Below the pieces are notes generated by a model. The model made no database searches. It was not told the DNA's origin and worked only from the letters and a program-made list of their open reading frames with translations. Shown in pieces: positions 8,258-16,762 of a stretch of 64,000 nt of DNA (position 1 is its first letter; the number at the start of each line of letters is the position of its first letter). Made by a program: the position numbers and the translations under genes. This stretch comes from Streptomyces sp. NBC_01255 (lineage in GTDB: Bacteria > Actinomycetota > Actinomycetes > Streptomycetales > Streptomycetaceae): assembly GCF_036226445.1 (NCBI RefSeq), contig NZ_CP108474.1, positions 1,054,001 to 1,118,000 of the forward strand, in the 5' to 3' direction.

Positions 8258-9389
8258 TCAGCTCCTGGCGGCGCCGTTCAGCGCCGCGGTCTCGGCCGGG
8301 GGTGCGGTGGCCGGGCCGGGTACGTGTGCGTCGAGCCCGCCGGACTTCATGACCTTCGCGAGGAGCGCGGAGACTCTGAGGTTCTGCACGTCCGCGCTGG
8401 AGAGCGAGCCGAGCACCTTCGTCGGGTCCTCGGTGAAGGCGCCCTCGCCGTTCCACCACGGGCCGGCCAGCGCCTGCGCGGTCCGGGAGGGGTCCCGGAA
8501 GCCGTCGACGGACTTGTCGAGCCGGTCGAGGAAGACGGACACGCCATCGACGATGCTGATGTCGGCCTTCGCCAGGCCCGTGGCGAGCACATTGGCCTGA
8601 GCCTCCGCGACCTGCCGCTGCACTTCGAGGCCGGCGAGACGGATGTCCTTCTCGACCTCCAGCCTGAGCCGGTACTCCTCGTGCGCGCGGGACGCCTCGT
8701 CGAACGCGGCGACGGCGATCGCCTTCTGGTTGAGCCCCTCGGCCTCCGCCTTCGGCTTCTCGCCGATCGCCGTGGCCTCCGCGAGCGCCTTGGCCCGCAG
8801 CCCCTCGGCCTCGGCGCGCAAGCGGGCCTCGGTGGCCTCCGCCTCCGTTCGGCCGGTCTTCTCGATGGCGTCGGCCTCCTTCTTCCGTACCTGCGCGGCA
8901 GCGAGGCCTTCGGCAAGGCGGATCTTGGCGCGGGCGTCCATGTCGGCGGCATGGTGCCGGGCCTCGGCCAGGGTGAGTTCCTCGGCGGCCCGGTGCACGG
9001 CGGCCTGCTCGGCCGCCTTCGCCGCCTTGATGTCCTTGATGCCCTTGATGCCCTTGACCAGCTTCTCCTGTGCCTCCGCCTCGGCCGCGATGACGATCGC
9101 CTGCCGGGTACGGTCGGCCTCCTCGACCGTACGCAGCCGCTTGATCGACTCCTCCTGCTCGGATCTTGCGGATGCCCTGGGCGTCCAGGATGTTGCCCGG
9201 GTCGAGCTGCGCGAGCGGGGTCTGCTGCTCCAGATAGTCGAGTGCCGCGTCCTCCGGGCTTTAGCCGTTGAGGTCGATGCCGATGATCTCGATGATCCGG
9301 AAGCGCAGTTCCTCGCGCTTGGTGCAGAGGTCGGTGAAGTCGAGCCGCTTGCCGACGGTCTTCAGCGCCGACCGGGGCGGCTCCGGCAT
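8258..9389 (-). pseudogene. Flotillin-family SPFH protein, broken by nonsense codon, deletion and frameshift
   Basis: The last 246 codons (8998-8258) are an open flotillin C-terminus: long Ala/Glu/Lys coiled coil, VQRQVAEAQANVLATGL, VSVFLDRLDKSVDGF, then QALAGPWWNGEGAFTED. Upstream on the same strand the family sequence continues as VGKRLDFTDLCTKREELRFR and IIGIDLNG, a stop (TAA at 9263-9261, where the family has Tyr), then SPEDAALDYLEQ and LDPGNILDAQGIRKI. A frameshift near 9160 leads into EQEESIKRLR. About a hundred residues normally found between GIRKI and EQEESIK are missing, and the membrane-anchoring N-terminus is gone. An isolated start near 8998 could still express the coiled-coil tail, but a functional flotillin is unlikely. 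A KGIKGIKDIK mini-repeat lies near 9030-9060. Confidence 0.78.
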
Positions 9390-9405
9390 GCCCTCCGCAA
9401 CACCC

Positions 9406-9687
9406 CTACAGCGTGTTCACGTCCAGGAGGCGGCTCGTGCGGGTGCTCGCGCCGGTCAGGGTGAGGGGGATGCCGAGGCTTCCGCACATGCGGTGGGCGC
9501 GGGCGAGGGCGCTGAGGGTGGCCGGGGTGGGGTCGGCGGCCGGGAGCGCGATGACCACGCGCGTCGGACGGTGGGTCTGGACCAGGGCTTGGATCTGGAG
9601 GGCGGCGGCGGCCCTGTTGGTGACGTCCAGGTCGCGGTGGAGCATCACGTGCAGGACGTCGTGGCGAACGGTGTGGCTGATGAGCAT
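9406..9687 (-). CDS. Small STAS-domain-like protein (anti-sigma factor antagonist type)
   Basis: The 93-residue product begins MLISHTVRHDVLHVMLHRDL and continues DVTNRAAAALQIQALVQTHR, a beta-beta-helix layout like the short STAS-like proteins of Streptomyces. It ends LTGASTRTSRLLDVNTL. STAS proteins bind anti-sigma kinases, but the usual phosphorylatable Ser in a DxSG motif is not evident, so a regulatory role is inference. The ATG at 9687 has GGAGGG eight bases upstream, which decides the start over a longer frame to 9756. The flotillin wreck begins 17 bases after its stop, so downstream sequence has been rearranged up to this gene. Confidence 0.6.
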   Translation of the reverse strand: MLISHTVRHDVLHVMLHRDLDVTNRAAAALQIQALVQTHRPTRVVIALPAADPTPATLSALARAHRMCGSLGIPLTLTGASTRTSRLLDVNTL

Positions 9688-9867
9688 GGTGTCCCTCCGC
9701 GCAGGACGACGAAGGCCCGCAGCCGGACACGGTGGGGCATCGTCCGAGGATGCCATGGGGACAGGTCCGGGAGCGTTCTCGTGGCGCGCTCGGCGTGAAG
9801 TGTCGGTGGGGTGGCGTCGGGAGCGGCCCCCTGATTCACGTAGACGAATCGGCGGCGGGTGCCGACC

Positions 9868-9923
9868 AGGGCCTGTCCGGCGGATCAGGGTCGGCCCCGG
9901 CCGCGATCCGCCGGGCAGGCCCT
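9868..9923. repeat. Long inverted repeat, possible miniature mobile or REP-like element
   Basis: Two 19-base arms (9868-9886, beginning AGGGCCTGTCCGG, and 9905-9923, ending GGCAGGCCCT) are complementary except for one G-T type mismatch, around an 18-base centre rich in GGCC. It lies 70 bases before the esterase start. No T-run follows, so it is not a textbook terminator, and it sits upstream of a gene on the plus strand. I have the impression that similar arms recur in Streptomyces genomes, but this needs a genome search. Confidence 0.5.
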
Positions 9924-9991
9924 AGGGTGGGGAGGACCGGAGTGACCGGTCGAGATTTCGAACGCGACCCCTCACCCACCAGGCGGTACCC

Positions 9992-10963
9992 ATGAGCCAG
10001 TTCGACCTGCCCATCGACCAACTCCGTACGTACCGCAGCGCATCCGTGGAGCCCGAGGACTTCGACGCCTTCTGGGCGAAGACCCTCGACGAGACGCGCA
10101 CGCACCCCCTCGACGCGCGTTTCGAGCGCGTCGCCACGGGGCTCGTCACGGTGGAGACGTACGACGTGACGTTCGCCGGGTTCGACGGTCAGCCGGTCAA
10201 GGGCTGGTTCGTGCTCCCGGCGGGCACCTCCGAACCGCTCCCCGTGGTCGTCGAGTTCCTCGGGTACGGCGGCGGGCGCGGACTGCCGCACACGCATCTG
10301 CTCTGGGCCTCCGCCGGGTTCGCGCACTTCGTGATGGACACCCGGGGACAGGGCAGCGGATGGGCCACCGGCGACACCCCCGACCCGGTCGGCAGCGCGC
10401 CTGCCTCCCCCGGTTTCATGACCCGGGGCATCGAGGATCCGGCGACCTACTACTACCGGCGGCTCTTCACGGACGCCGTCCGCGCCGTGGAGGCGGCGCG
10501 CTCGCACCCGCTGGTGGACGCGGGCCGCACGGCGGTCACCGGAGGCAGCCAGGGCGGCGGCATCACCCTGGCGGTGGCGGGGCTGGTACGGGATTTGGTG
10601 GCGGTGGCCCCGGACGTACCGTTCCTCTGCGACTTCCCGCGGGCGACGACGATCACGGACCGCACGCCGTACCGCGAGATCGGCACCTACCTCAAGGCCC
10701 ACCGTGGCCGCGTCCAGCGGGCGCGGGACACGCTCGCGTACTTCGACGGGGTCCACTTCGCGGCGCGCGCGACCGCGCCGGCCCTGTTCTCGACGGCCCT
10801 GGAAGACCTGACGTGCCCGCCGTCGACGGTGTTCGCGGCCTTCAACGCCTACGCGGAGGAGGACAAGGAGATCGAGGTCTACGACTTCAACGACCACGAG
10901 GGCGGCGGCTCCTTCCAGCAAGCGGCCCAGCTTCGCTGGCTGCCGGGGAGGCTGCGCGCCTGA
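9992..10963 (+). CDS. Acetylxylan esterase / cephalosporin-C deacetylase-family hydrolase (AXE1)
   Basis: A 323-residue alpha/beta hydrolase of carbohydrate esterase family 7 length. It opens FDLPIDQLRTYRSASVEPED, characteristic of the AXE1 family, and carries EFLGYGGGRG (oxyanion region), MDTRGQGSGW and the nucleophile elbow GGSQGGG with Ser186. Asp272 (in LEDLTCPPST) and His302 (in FNDHEGGG) complete the likely triad. These enzymes remove acetyl groups from xylo-oligosaccharides or cephalosporin C. No signal peptide is seen, so it would act on imported oligosaccharides, consistent with the xylose and galactan loci further along, although they are 35 kb away. It stands alone. Confidence 0.92.
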   Translation: MSQFDLPIDQLRTYRSASVEPEDFDAFWAKTLDETRTHPLDARFERVATGLVTVETYDVTFAGFDGQPVKGWFVLPAGTSEPLPVVVEFLGYGGGRGLPHTHLLWASAGFAHFVMDTRGQGSGWATGDTPDPVGSAPASPGFMTRGIEDPATYYYRRLFTDAVRAVEAARSHPLVDAGRTAVTGGSQGGGITLAVAGLVRDLVAVAPDVPFLCDFPRATTITDRTPYREIGTYLKAHRGRVQRARDTLAYFDGVHFAARATAPALFSTALEDLTCPPSTVFAAFNAYAEEDKEIEVYDFNDHEGGGSFQQAAQLRWLPGRLRA

Positions 10964-11089
10964 GGCCCTGCCCCGCGTCTCGCCCCCTTCCTTGGCGAAG
11001 CGCCGCTCGCCCCCTGGGTAATCAGCCGGACTGATCGTTGCTTCGGAGCTATCGTCTGCCGAACAAGGTCCGTACACCCGGGGGGGGTT

Positions 11090-11803
11090 GTGGTGAGACG
11101 ACGGCTTCTCATGAGTGCAGCAGCCACATTGCTGGTGGCGCTGGCCGGATGTACGTCGGGGATGGAACCGTCGCGGGCATCCTCGAAACCTGTGACCGGG
11201 ACGCCTTCGGCCACGATACGACCGGCGGTCACGCAACGGCCGTACGACAGGGCGCCGGCACGGCCGCTGGACAAGGCGGCGGCCGACAACCGTGACCTCG
11301 CTTTCCTGCGCGCGGCATTCTCTCCCCCAGTGCCGACGGGACACGAGGTTCCACCGTCCGACGAAGTCGCCGTCATTCATCGGCTGAGCGCCGAGACCGG
11401 GGAGCTGGCGTGGATGCCCGACGGGCGTACCTTCTGCTACGGCATGGTCCGGGAAGGCTACAGCTCGTTCAGATGCGGCCGGCTTCCCGAGGAGGCACCG
11501 GCGCCCGGACTGCTCTTCACGCATACGGGCGACGATGACCGGGCGGAGCGGGAGGGCGATCTCGACGAGGTCCGGCGAGTGGTCTTCGTGATAGCCGAGG
11601 GCGGTCCGAAGCGATTCGACCACGTCAAGCGCAGGAAGGGGATGGGACCGGTGCACCAGGCAGTCGCAAGGTTCCCCTCGGGCCGTATGGTCACCTTCCT
11701 GACGTTCGACCACCCCGTGCACGGTTGGGAGCTCGACCCGGAGGCCAGGATCTGCAGGAGCGACCGGGCGGTCTGCTTCCCGTCCGAGCCCGTACCGTAC
11801 TGA
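11090..11803 (+). CDS. Putative secreted lipoprotein, unknown function
   Basis: The 237-residue product has an RRR-containing N-terminus, a hydrophobic run MSAAATLLVALAGC with lipobox LAGC (Cys about 20), then a Ser/Thr/Pro-rich linker. The globular part contains PSDEVAVIHRLSAETGELAW, DGRTFCYGMVREGY, FRCGRLP and a C-terminal WELDPEARICRSDRAVCFP. Four Cys residues outside the lipobox could form disulfides. It is predicted to be anchored outside the membrane. The GTG-GTG pair at 11090/11093 leaves the exact start uncertain by one codon; a G-rich stretch lies just upstream. No family is recognised and no operon partner is present. Confidence 0.7.
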   Translation: MVRRRLLMSAAATLLVALAGCTSGMEPSRASSKPVTGTPSATIRPAVTQRPYDRAPARPLDKAAADNRDLAFLRAAFSPPVPTGHEVPPSDEVAVIHRLSAETGELAWMPDGRTFCYGMVREGYSSFRCGRLPEEAPAPGLLFTHTGDDDRAEREGDLDEVRRVVFVIAEGGPKRFDHVKRRKGMGPVHQAVARFPSGRMVTFLTFDHPVHGWELDPEARICRSDRAVCFPSEPVPY

Positions 11804-12698
11804 CAGGGCGGCGGTGCGCGGCCGGTGGCCGCACACCGTCTCAGCACCAGCGCCCGGTCTGCTCCCCCGCGCACCCGGCTGACCAGCCCCGTCTTCGGCT
11901 TGGCCTGCGCGGCATCCCGTCGCCGGCAGGCGGGGGCATAGGCAGCGCGCGGAAAGGCGATGCCCTGCGATGACGGGCCGTGGCACAGTCATCGGAACCG
12001 GCGGTCACTGGATTGGCTGGACGCGCCCGAGGCGTGATTCCGCGGCGAGTCCAAGCATGCTGAGTGACTCTTCTCTTCAACTCCCGTACCCGCTGCCCGA
12101 ACGAGCCCGCCGACGACCAACACCGTCCGCGTCCACGTCCGCAGCGTCGTCATCGACGGCCGCCAGATGAGGGAGCCGTACGCCCACTGGCTCGCCGCAC
12201 AGGTGGGACTCACGGCCATCGGACCCGCGCAACGGTCCTGAAGGCGGCCGGCCGACCCTCGGCCGTAACGCGCATGACGAGGAGTCCTGCTCCACCGGAT
12301 GGGCATGACGGGCGAGCCGACGGTCGATGCCGACGTCGAGGCACTGGTCGAGAGGGTTCTGGCGCGCTCTCCGACCGTCCCGGGCCGGCTTAGGGCCTTT
12401 GCCTTGAGGCGGGCGGGCCTGTCTGCGCCGTCGCTTCGGAGACTCCGAGCCGGAGGGAGTGTGCGACTCTGCACGCACTGCGTCACGATCGCCCACCGGC
12501 ACGCGCTCACCCACCTCACCCGGGCCTCGGCCGAGGAACCCCGGTGCAAGGGGAATGGCCTGGAGGCGCCCCAGCCGCCGGTCAGGCGGTCATCCGGCCA
12601 CATACCGCTGCGGTTCAGCTGACCGATGCGGAGCAAGTCCCACACCGCGCCCGCCCCAGGCAGCGCGCCACCACCCCGAGGGCACCGGCTATCCGCGT
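11804..12698. other. 900-base stretch without a supportable gene
   Basis: Several short plus-strand frames look coding over 30-50 codons. One is VRVHVRSVVIDGRQMREP near 12130-12190, ending in a stop at 12239-12241. Another, near 12300-12430, reads EALVERVLARSPTVPGRLRA. They lie in different frames with no common family. The minus strand also shows LLRIGQLNRSGMWPDD near 12630. These look like shreds of degraded genes. No function is proposed. Confidence 0.35.
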
Positions 12699-12721
12699 TT
12701 GCAGTTAGGGCGCGCCTGCAA
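12699..12721. promoter_or_regulatory. Inverted repeat upstream of the MFS gene, likely operator
   Basis: TTGCAG (12699-12704) and CTGCAA (12716-12721) are perfect inverted copies separated by 11 bases, 55 bases before the MFS start codon. The same DNA reads as near-direct repeats TGCAGTTA/TGCAACTA, the pattern often bound by MarR- or HxlR-type repressors. No regulator gene is adjacent, so the binding protein is unknown. Confidence 0.5.
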
Positions 12722-12775
12722 CTATTGTGGAGGCACGTAAAGAGCTTACTCAAGCAATCACGGAAGGGGTGAGCC

Positions 12776-13978
12776 ATGCCGCTCGCACTCCTCGCCCTGG
12801 CAGTCGGGGCCTTCGGTATCGGCACGACCGAGTTCGTCGTCATGGGGCTGCTGCCCGGGATCGCCGCCGACTACGGCGTCTCCATCCCCGCCGCGGGCCT
12901 CCTGGTCACCGGCTACGCACTCGGCGTCGTCGTCGGCGCGCCGCTGCTGACCGTCCTCGGCAACAAGGTGAGCCGCAAGCGGATGCTCATGCTGCTGATG
13001 GGCCTGTTCGTGCTCGGCAACCTGGTCTCCGCCCTAGCCCCGAGTTTCGGGATGATGCTGACCGGCCGCGTGATCGCCTCGCTCGCCCACGGCTCGTTCT
13101 TCGGCATCGGGTCCGTCGTCGCCGCCGGCCTCGTCGCCCCGGACAAGAAGGCCGGCGCCATCGCCACCATGTTCACCGGCCTGACGGTCGCCAACATCGT
13201 CGGCGTGCCGCTCGGCACCTTCATCGGGCAGGCAGTCGGCTGGCGCACCACCTTCGCGATCGTCGCCCTGCTCGGTGTGATCGGGCTGCTCGGCATCGCC
13301 AGGCTCGTACCCGCCATGCCCCGCCCCGAAGGCACCCACCTGCGCCGGGAGCTGAAAGCGTTCCGCAACCCGCAGGTGCTGCTCGCGATGGCGATGACCG
13401 TGCTCGGCTTCGGCGGCGTCTTCGCCGCGATCACCTACATCGCACCGATGATGACCGAGGTCGCCGGCTACTCCGACGGCGCGGTCACCTGGCTCCTCGT
13501 CCTCTTCGGCGTCGGGATGTTCCTCGGCAACCTGCTCGGCGGCCGGTACGCCGACCGTGCGCTGATGCCCCTGCTGTACGCCTCCCTCGGCGGGCTCGCG
13601 ATCGTCCTCGCGCTGTTCACCGTGGCCGCCCACGACAAGATCCTCGCCGCGATCGCGATCCTCCTCGTCGGGGCGCTCGGCTTCGCCACCGTCCCGCCGC
13701 TGCAGAAGCGCGTCCTCGACCAGGCGCACGGCGCGCCCACCCTGGCCTCCGCCGTCAACATCGGCGCCTTCAACCTCGGCAACGCGCTCGCCGCCTGGCT
13801 CGGCGGCCTCGTCATCGCCGCCGGCTACGGCTACACCGCACCGAACTGGGTCGGCGCCCTCCTCGCCGCCGCCGCTCTCGGCCTCGCCATCTGGTCCGCC
13901 GCACTGGAGCGCCGGGCCCCGGCAGCCGAAGCCGCCCCCACCGTCGACACCGACGCCCGCATCCCCGTACACCACTGA
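12776..13978 (+). CDS. MFS transporter, DHA1 drug/sugar efflux type
   Basis: The 400-residue protein has twelve hydrophobic segments and opens LALAVGAFGIGTTEFVVMGL, the hallmark of the AraJ/Cml/PbuE branch of DHA1 exporters. Motif A-like GNKVSRKRMLML follows helix 2, and VPLGTFIGQAVGWRTTF is the antiporter motif C region in helix 5. Members export chloramphenicol, sugars or nucleosides using the proton gradient; the substrate here is unknown. The GGAAGGGG site upstream supports the ATG at 12776. A GlcG/HbpS-like gene follows after 41 bases, so the two are probably co-transcribed and controlled by the inverted repeat upstream. Confidence 0.9.
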   Translation: MPLALLALAVGAFGIGTTEFVVMGLLPGIAADYGVSIPAAGLLVTGYALGVVVGAPLLTVLGNKVSRKRMLMLLMGLFVLGNLVSALAPSFGMMLTGRVIASLAHGSFFGIGSVVAAGLVAPDKKAGAIATMFTGLTVANIVGVPLGTFIGQAVGWRTTFAIVALLGVIGLLGIARLVPAMPRPEGTHLRRELKAFRNPQVLLAMAMTVLGFGGVFAAITYIAPMMTEVAGYSDGAVTWLLVLFGVGMFLGNLLGGRYADRALMPLLYASLGGLAIVLALFTVAAHDKILAAIAILLVGALGFATVPPLQKRVLDQAHGAPTLASAVNIGAFNLGNALAAWLGGLVIAAGYGYTAPNWVGALLAAAALGLAIWSAALERRAPAAEAAPTVDTDARIPVHH

Positions 13979-14019
13979 TCACCCCTCTTCCATCCCCCCA
14001 CCACAAGGAAAGTGCCATC

Positions 14020-14430
14020 ATGAGCCTCACCCTCCACGACGCCGAGACCCTGATCACCGCCGCCCGTCGCGCCGCCGACGCCGCCGGGGTCACCGTCAGC
14101 GTCACCGTGCTCGACGCCGGCGGCCACCTGCTCGCCTTCCGCCGCGACGACCGGGCCGTGCTGATCTCCGGCGAGACCAGCACGCGCAAGGCGTACACCG
14201 CCCTCCAGCTCAACGCCCCCACGGCCGACCTGGTCGACCTCGTCAAGCCCGACGGCCCGTTCCACTCGCTGCCCACCGCCCTCGACCGGCCGCTGCTCTT
14301 CATCGCCGGCGGAGTGCCCGTGCACCGCGACGGACGTCTCGTCGGCGCCGTCGGCGTGGGCGGCGGCGCCCCGGAACAGGACCACGCCTTCGCCACCACC
14401 GCACTCCAGGAGCTGCCCCGCTCCCGATGA
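14020..14430 (+). CDS. GlcG/HbpS-family protein
   Basis: The 136-residue product fits the GlcG/HbpS fold: SLTLHDAETLITAARRAADA, then VSVTVLDAGGHLLAFRRDD, STRKAYTALQLNAPT, FIAGGVPVHRDGRLVGAVGV and GGGAPEQDHAFATTAL. HbpS of Streptomyces reticuli is an extracellular haem-binding sensor protein; no signal peptide is seen here, so this copy is probably cytoplasmic, like GlcG. Cofactor and role are unknown. AAGGAA precedes the ATG. It is the second gene of the MFS operon and is followed by a strong hairpin. Confidence 0.85.
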   Translation: MSLTLHDAETLITAARRAADAAGVTVSVTVLDAGGHLLAFRRDDRAVLISGETSTRKAYTALQLNAPTADLVDLVKPDGPFHSLPTALDRPLLFIAGGVPVHRDGRLVGAVGVGGGAPEQDHAFATTALQELPRSR

Positions 14431-14444
14431 CGCCCAGGAGGTCT

Positions 14445-14471
14445 CGGTGACCAGGGCACGCCTGGTCACCG
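14445..14471 (+). terminator. Perfect hairpin after the MFS-GlcG operon
   Basis: CGGTGACCAGG (14445-14455) pairs perfectly with CCTGGTCACCG (14461-14471) across a 5-base loop, 15 bases after the GlcG stop. No U-tract follows, which is common for actinobacterial terminators. Confidence 0.75.
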
Positions 14472-14512
14472 GCCCCGGTGCGGGTGCGAGCGGGGGCGCA
14501 ACCGGGGTGGAT

Positions 14513-14822
14513 TCAGCCGAGGTCGTTCTTCAGCGCTGCGATGTACGTGAGGATCGAGTGGTCGCGGACGCCGTCGCCGGCGGGGGCGAACGGATCGGCC
14601 GTCAGTCCCTTGGCCCGGTCCGTCAGTCCTGCCATGAGCGTCATCGACTCCCGCACCTTCCCGGAGGCGTCGATGTAGCGCAACGTGTCGACGTGGGTGT
14701 AGGCGGGCTCGGGTGGGAGCTGGGGGACGATGTCGTTGTTGTTGACGAAGCGGTGGATGCGTTTGGCGAGGCCCTTGTTGCAGGCCGCGGCGAGGCGACG
14801 GTCGCAGGTGCGGGGTTGGCCG
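14513..14822 (-). pseudogene. C-terminal part of a class 3 (alpha/beta) lipase, truncated
   Basis: Leftward from about 14822 the frame reads GQPRTCDRRLAAACNKGLAK, then RIHRFVNNNDIVPQLPPEP, AYTHVDTLRYIDASGK and a tail ending KNDLG at the stop (14515-14513). The VNNNDIVPQ block, with the catalytic-Asp region, followed by H of YTHV is the usual C-terminal lobe of secreted class 3 lipases. The N-terminal two thirds, with GHSLGG and the signal peptide, are absent: homology stops at the glycine of the FGQPR motif, where Tn3-family transposase sequence begins on the other strand. The gene was cut by insertion or recombination. Confidence 0.7.
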
Positions 14823-14823
14823 G

Positions 14824-16682
14824 GAGCGGGCGACGGACAAGGAACGCCCGTCGACGCTGCCGCAGCTGGAGAAGGCGTCACGGACCCTCGCGCGGGCGGC
14901 GAAGATGCTGTTCGAGGAGCTGGAACTGGTCGAGAGCCATGGCACGGATCTGGACGCGGCGGCGCTGTGGCGGGCGCTGGAGGAGGTCGCCCCGCGGGCG
15001 GTGGTGATGAGCGCGGCCGCGCTGGTGGTCTCGCTGGTGCCGGAGGACGAGGACTCGGCGGCGGTCGCGATGCGGGCGGCGCTGGCGACCCGGTACAACA
15101 CGGTGCGGCCGTTCCTGTCGCTACTGGGCGAGTCGAAGGCGCTGGACGCCGCGACCGGCGGGAAGCGGGTGCTGGCTGGGGTGAAGCGGCTGCCCGCACT
15201 GGCGCGGTGGCGGGTGAAGGACAAGCCGCTGCTGCCGCGCGAGGTCGACGACAAGCTGGTGCCGGCCGCGTGGCGCAAGACGGTGTACGCGAACGCCGGC
15301 CTGCCGCCGGGAGCGGTGCACAGGGACGCGTACGTGGTGTGCGTGCTGGAGCAACGGCACCGCGCGCTTCAGCGCAGGGACGTGTTCGCCTCTCCCTCGC
15401 ACCGCTGGTCCGACCCGCGCGCTCGGCTGCTGGACGGCACCGAGTGGGAGGCCGTGCGGAAGGACGTCCTGGCGGGCCTGAGCCTGGACCTGCCGGTCGA
15501 GGAGCACCTGGCCACGCTGGTGACGGTGCTGGATGCGGCGTGGAAGCAGATGGCGGAGCGGCTGGAGACGGCCGGGCAGGACACGAAGGTCACCATCGAG
15601 GTCCCGCCGGGCGGCCGGGCGAAGCTGAACGTGTCCAAACTCGGCGCCCTGGGCGAACCGAAGTCCCTGACGTGGCTGCGGGGGCGGGTGGAGAGGATGC
15701 TCCCGAAGATCGACCTGCCGGAGCTGCTGTTCGAGGTGCACGGCTGGACCGGGTTCCTGGACGCCTTCGTGCACCTGGGCGACGGCACGACCCGCATGAA
15801 GGACCTGACCACCTCACTGGTGGCCCTGCTGGTCTCGGAGGCGTGCAACATCGGCATGACCCCGGTCATCAACCCCGCACATGATGCACTGACCCGTTCC
15901 CGGCTGGTGCACGTCGACCAGTTCTACCTGCGGGCCGACACCATCGCCGCGGCGAACGCCGCACTGATCGAGGCGCAGGGCCAGGTGCCCGGTTCAAGGA
16001 CCTGGACGACCAGCGGTTCTGGCGCGCGTCCCTGCCCGGCGTCGTGACCGGTACGTACGGGCCGCTGGAGCCGCTGGCCCGCAACCGGGTCAACCTGAAC
16101 AAGGTGATCACGCACTGGCCGGACATGCTGCGGGTCGCCGGATCCCTGGTCACGAACCAGGTCCGCGCCTACGACCTGCTGCGGATGTTCGGCCGCGAGG
16201 GCCACCCGACCCCGCTGGGCCAGGCGTTCGCCGAGTACGGGCGGATCGCCAAGACCGAGCACCTGCTCCGTGTCGTGGACCCGGTCGACGACACCTACCG
16301 CCGCCAGATGAACCGGCAGCTCACCGTGCAGGAGTCCCGCCACAAGTTGGCCCGCGACGTGTGCCACGGCAAGCGCGGCACCATCCACCAGGCGTACCGG
16401 GACGGCATGGAGGATCAGCTCGGCTCGCTCGGCCTGGTCCTCAACGCCGTGGTGCTCTGGACCACCCGGTACATCGACGCGGCTGTCGCGCAGCTCCGCG
16501 CCGAGGGCCACGAGATCCGGGACGAGGACATCGCCCGGCTCTCCCCGCTGAAGCACCGCAACCTCAACGTCTTGGGCCGCTACAGCTTCACCGCCTCCGC
16601 CCCGGTCGGCGGGGCCTTGCGGCCGCTGCGCGACCCGGACGCCGCCGGGCTTGACGATGATGACGACGGTGCAGCGGAGTGA
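14824..16682 (+). pseudogene. tnpA: Tn3-family transposase remnant, N-terminus and catalytic core deleted
   Basis: Two frames cover this remnant. From about 14824 to 15990 it reads SRTLARAAKMLFEELELVES through SLVPEDEDSAAVAMRA, KRLPALARWRVKDKPLLPRE, DAYVVCVLEQRHRAL and SEACNIGMTPVINPAHDAL to ANAALIEAQGQVP. At 15990/15991 it jumps frame into FKDLDDQRFWRASLPGV and runs through VTHWPDML-like and LVTNQVRAYDLLRMFGREG to TVQESRHKLARDVCHGKRGT, ending at 16682. A normal Tn3 transposase is near 1000 residues. Roughly the first 400 are missing, and about 100 between QVP and FKDLDD, including the first catalytic Asp (DGLRFVVP) and DNASYSD, are deleted. It is inactive. No terminal inverted repeat was recognised at either end. 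Confidence 0.85.
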
Positions 16683-16762
16683 GCGTCCCGGTCAGCTTCC
16701 GCAGCCGCAGCCGGTCGCGGACTCTGCTTCGCTTCGGCGGCTGTCGCCGAAGGGTCGGTGGC

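Noticed and set aside
11970..12622. Possible small genes around 12.0-12.6 kb on either strand
   Set aside because: No ribosome site, no family, and the better-looking pieces are in different frames; treated as decayed DNA.
12727..14430. Plus-strand frame of 567 codons joining the MFS region and GlcG
   Set aside because: Only the GlcG part from 14020 is real; upstream it is an Arg-rich shadow of the MFS gene in another frame.
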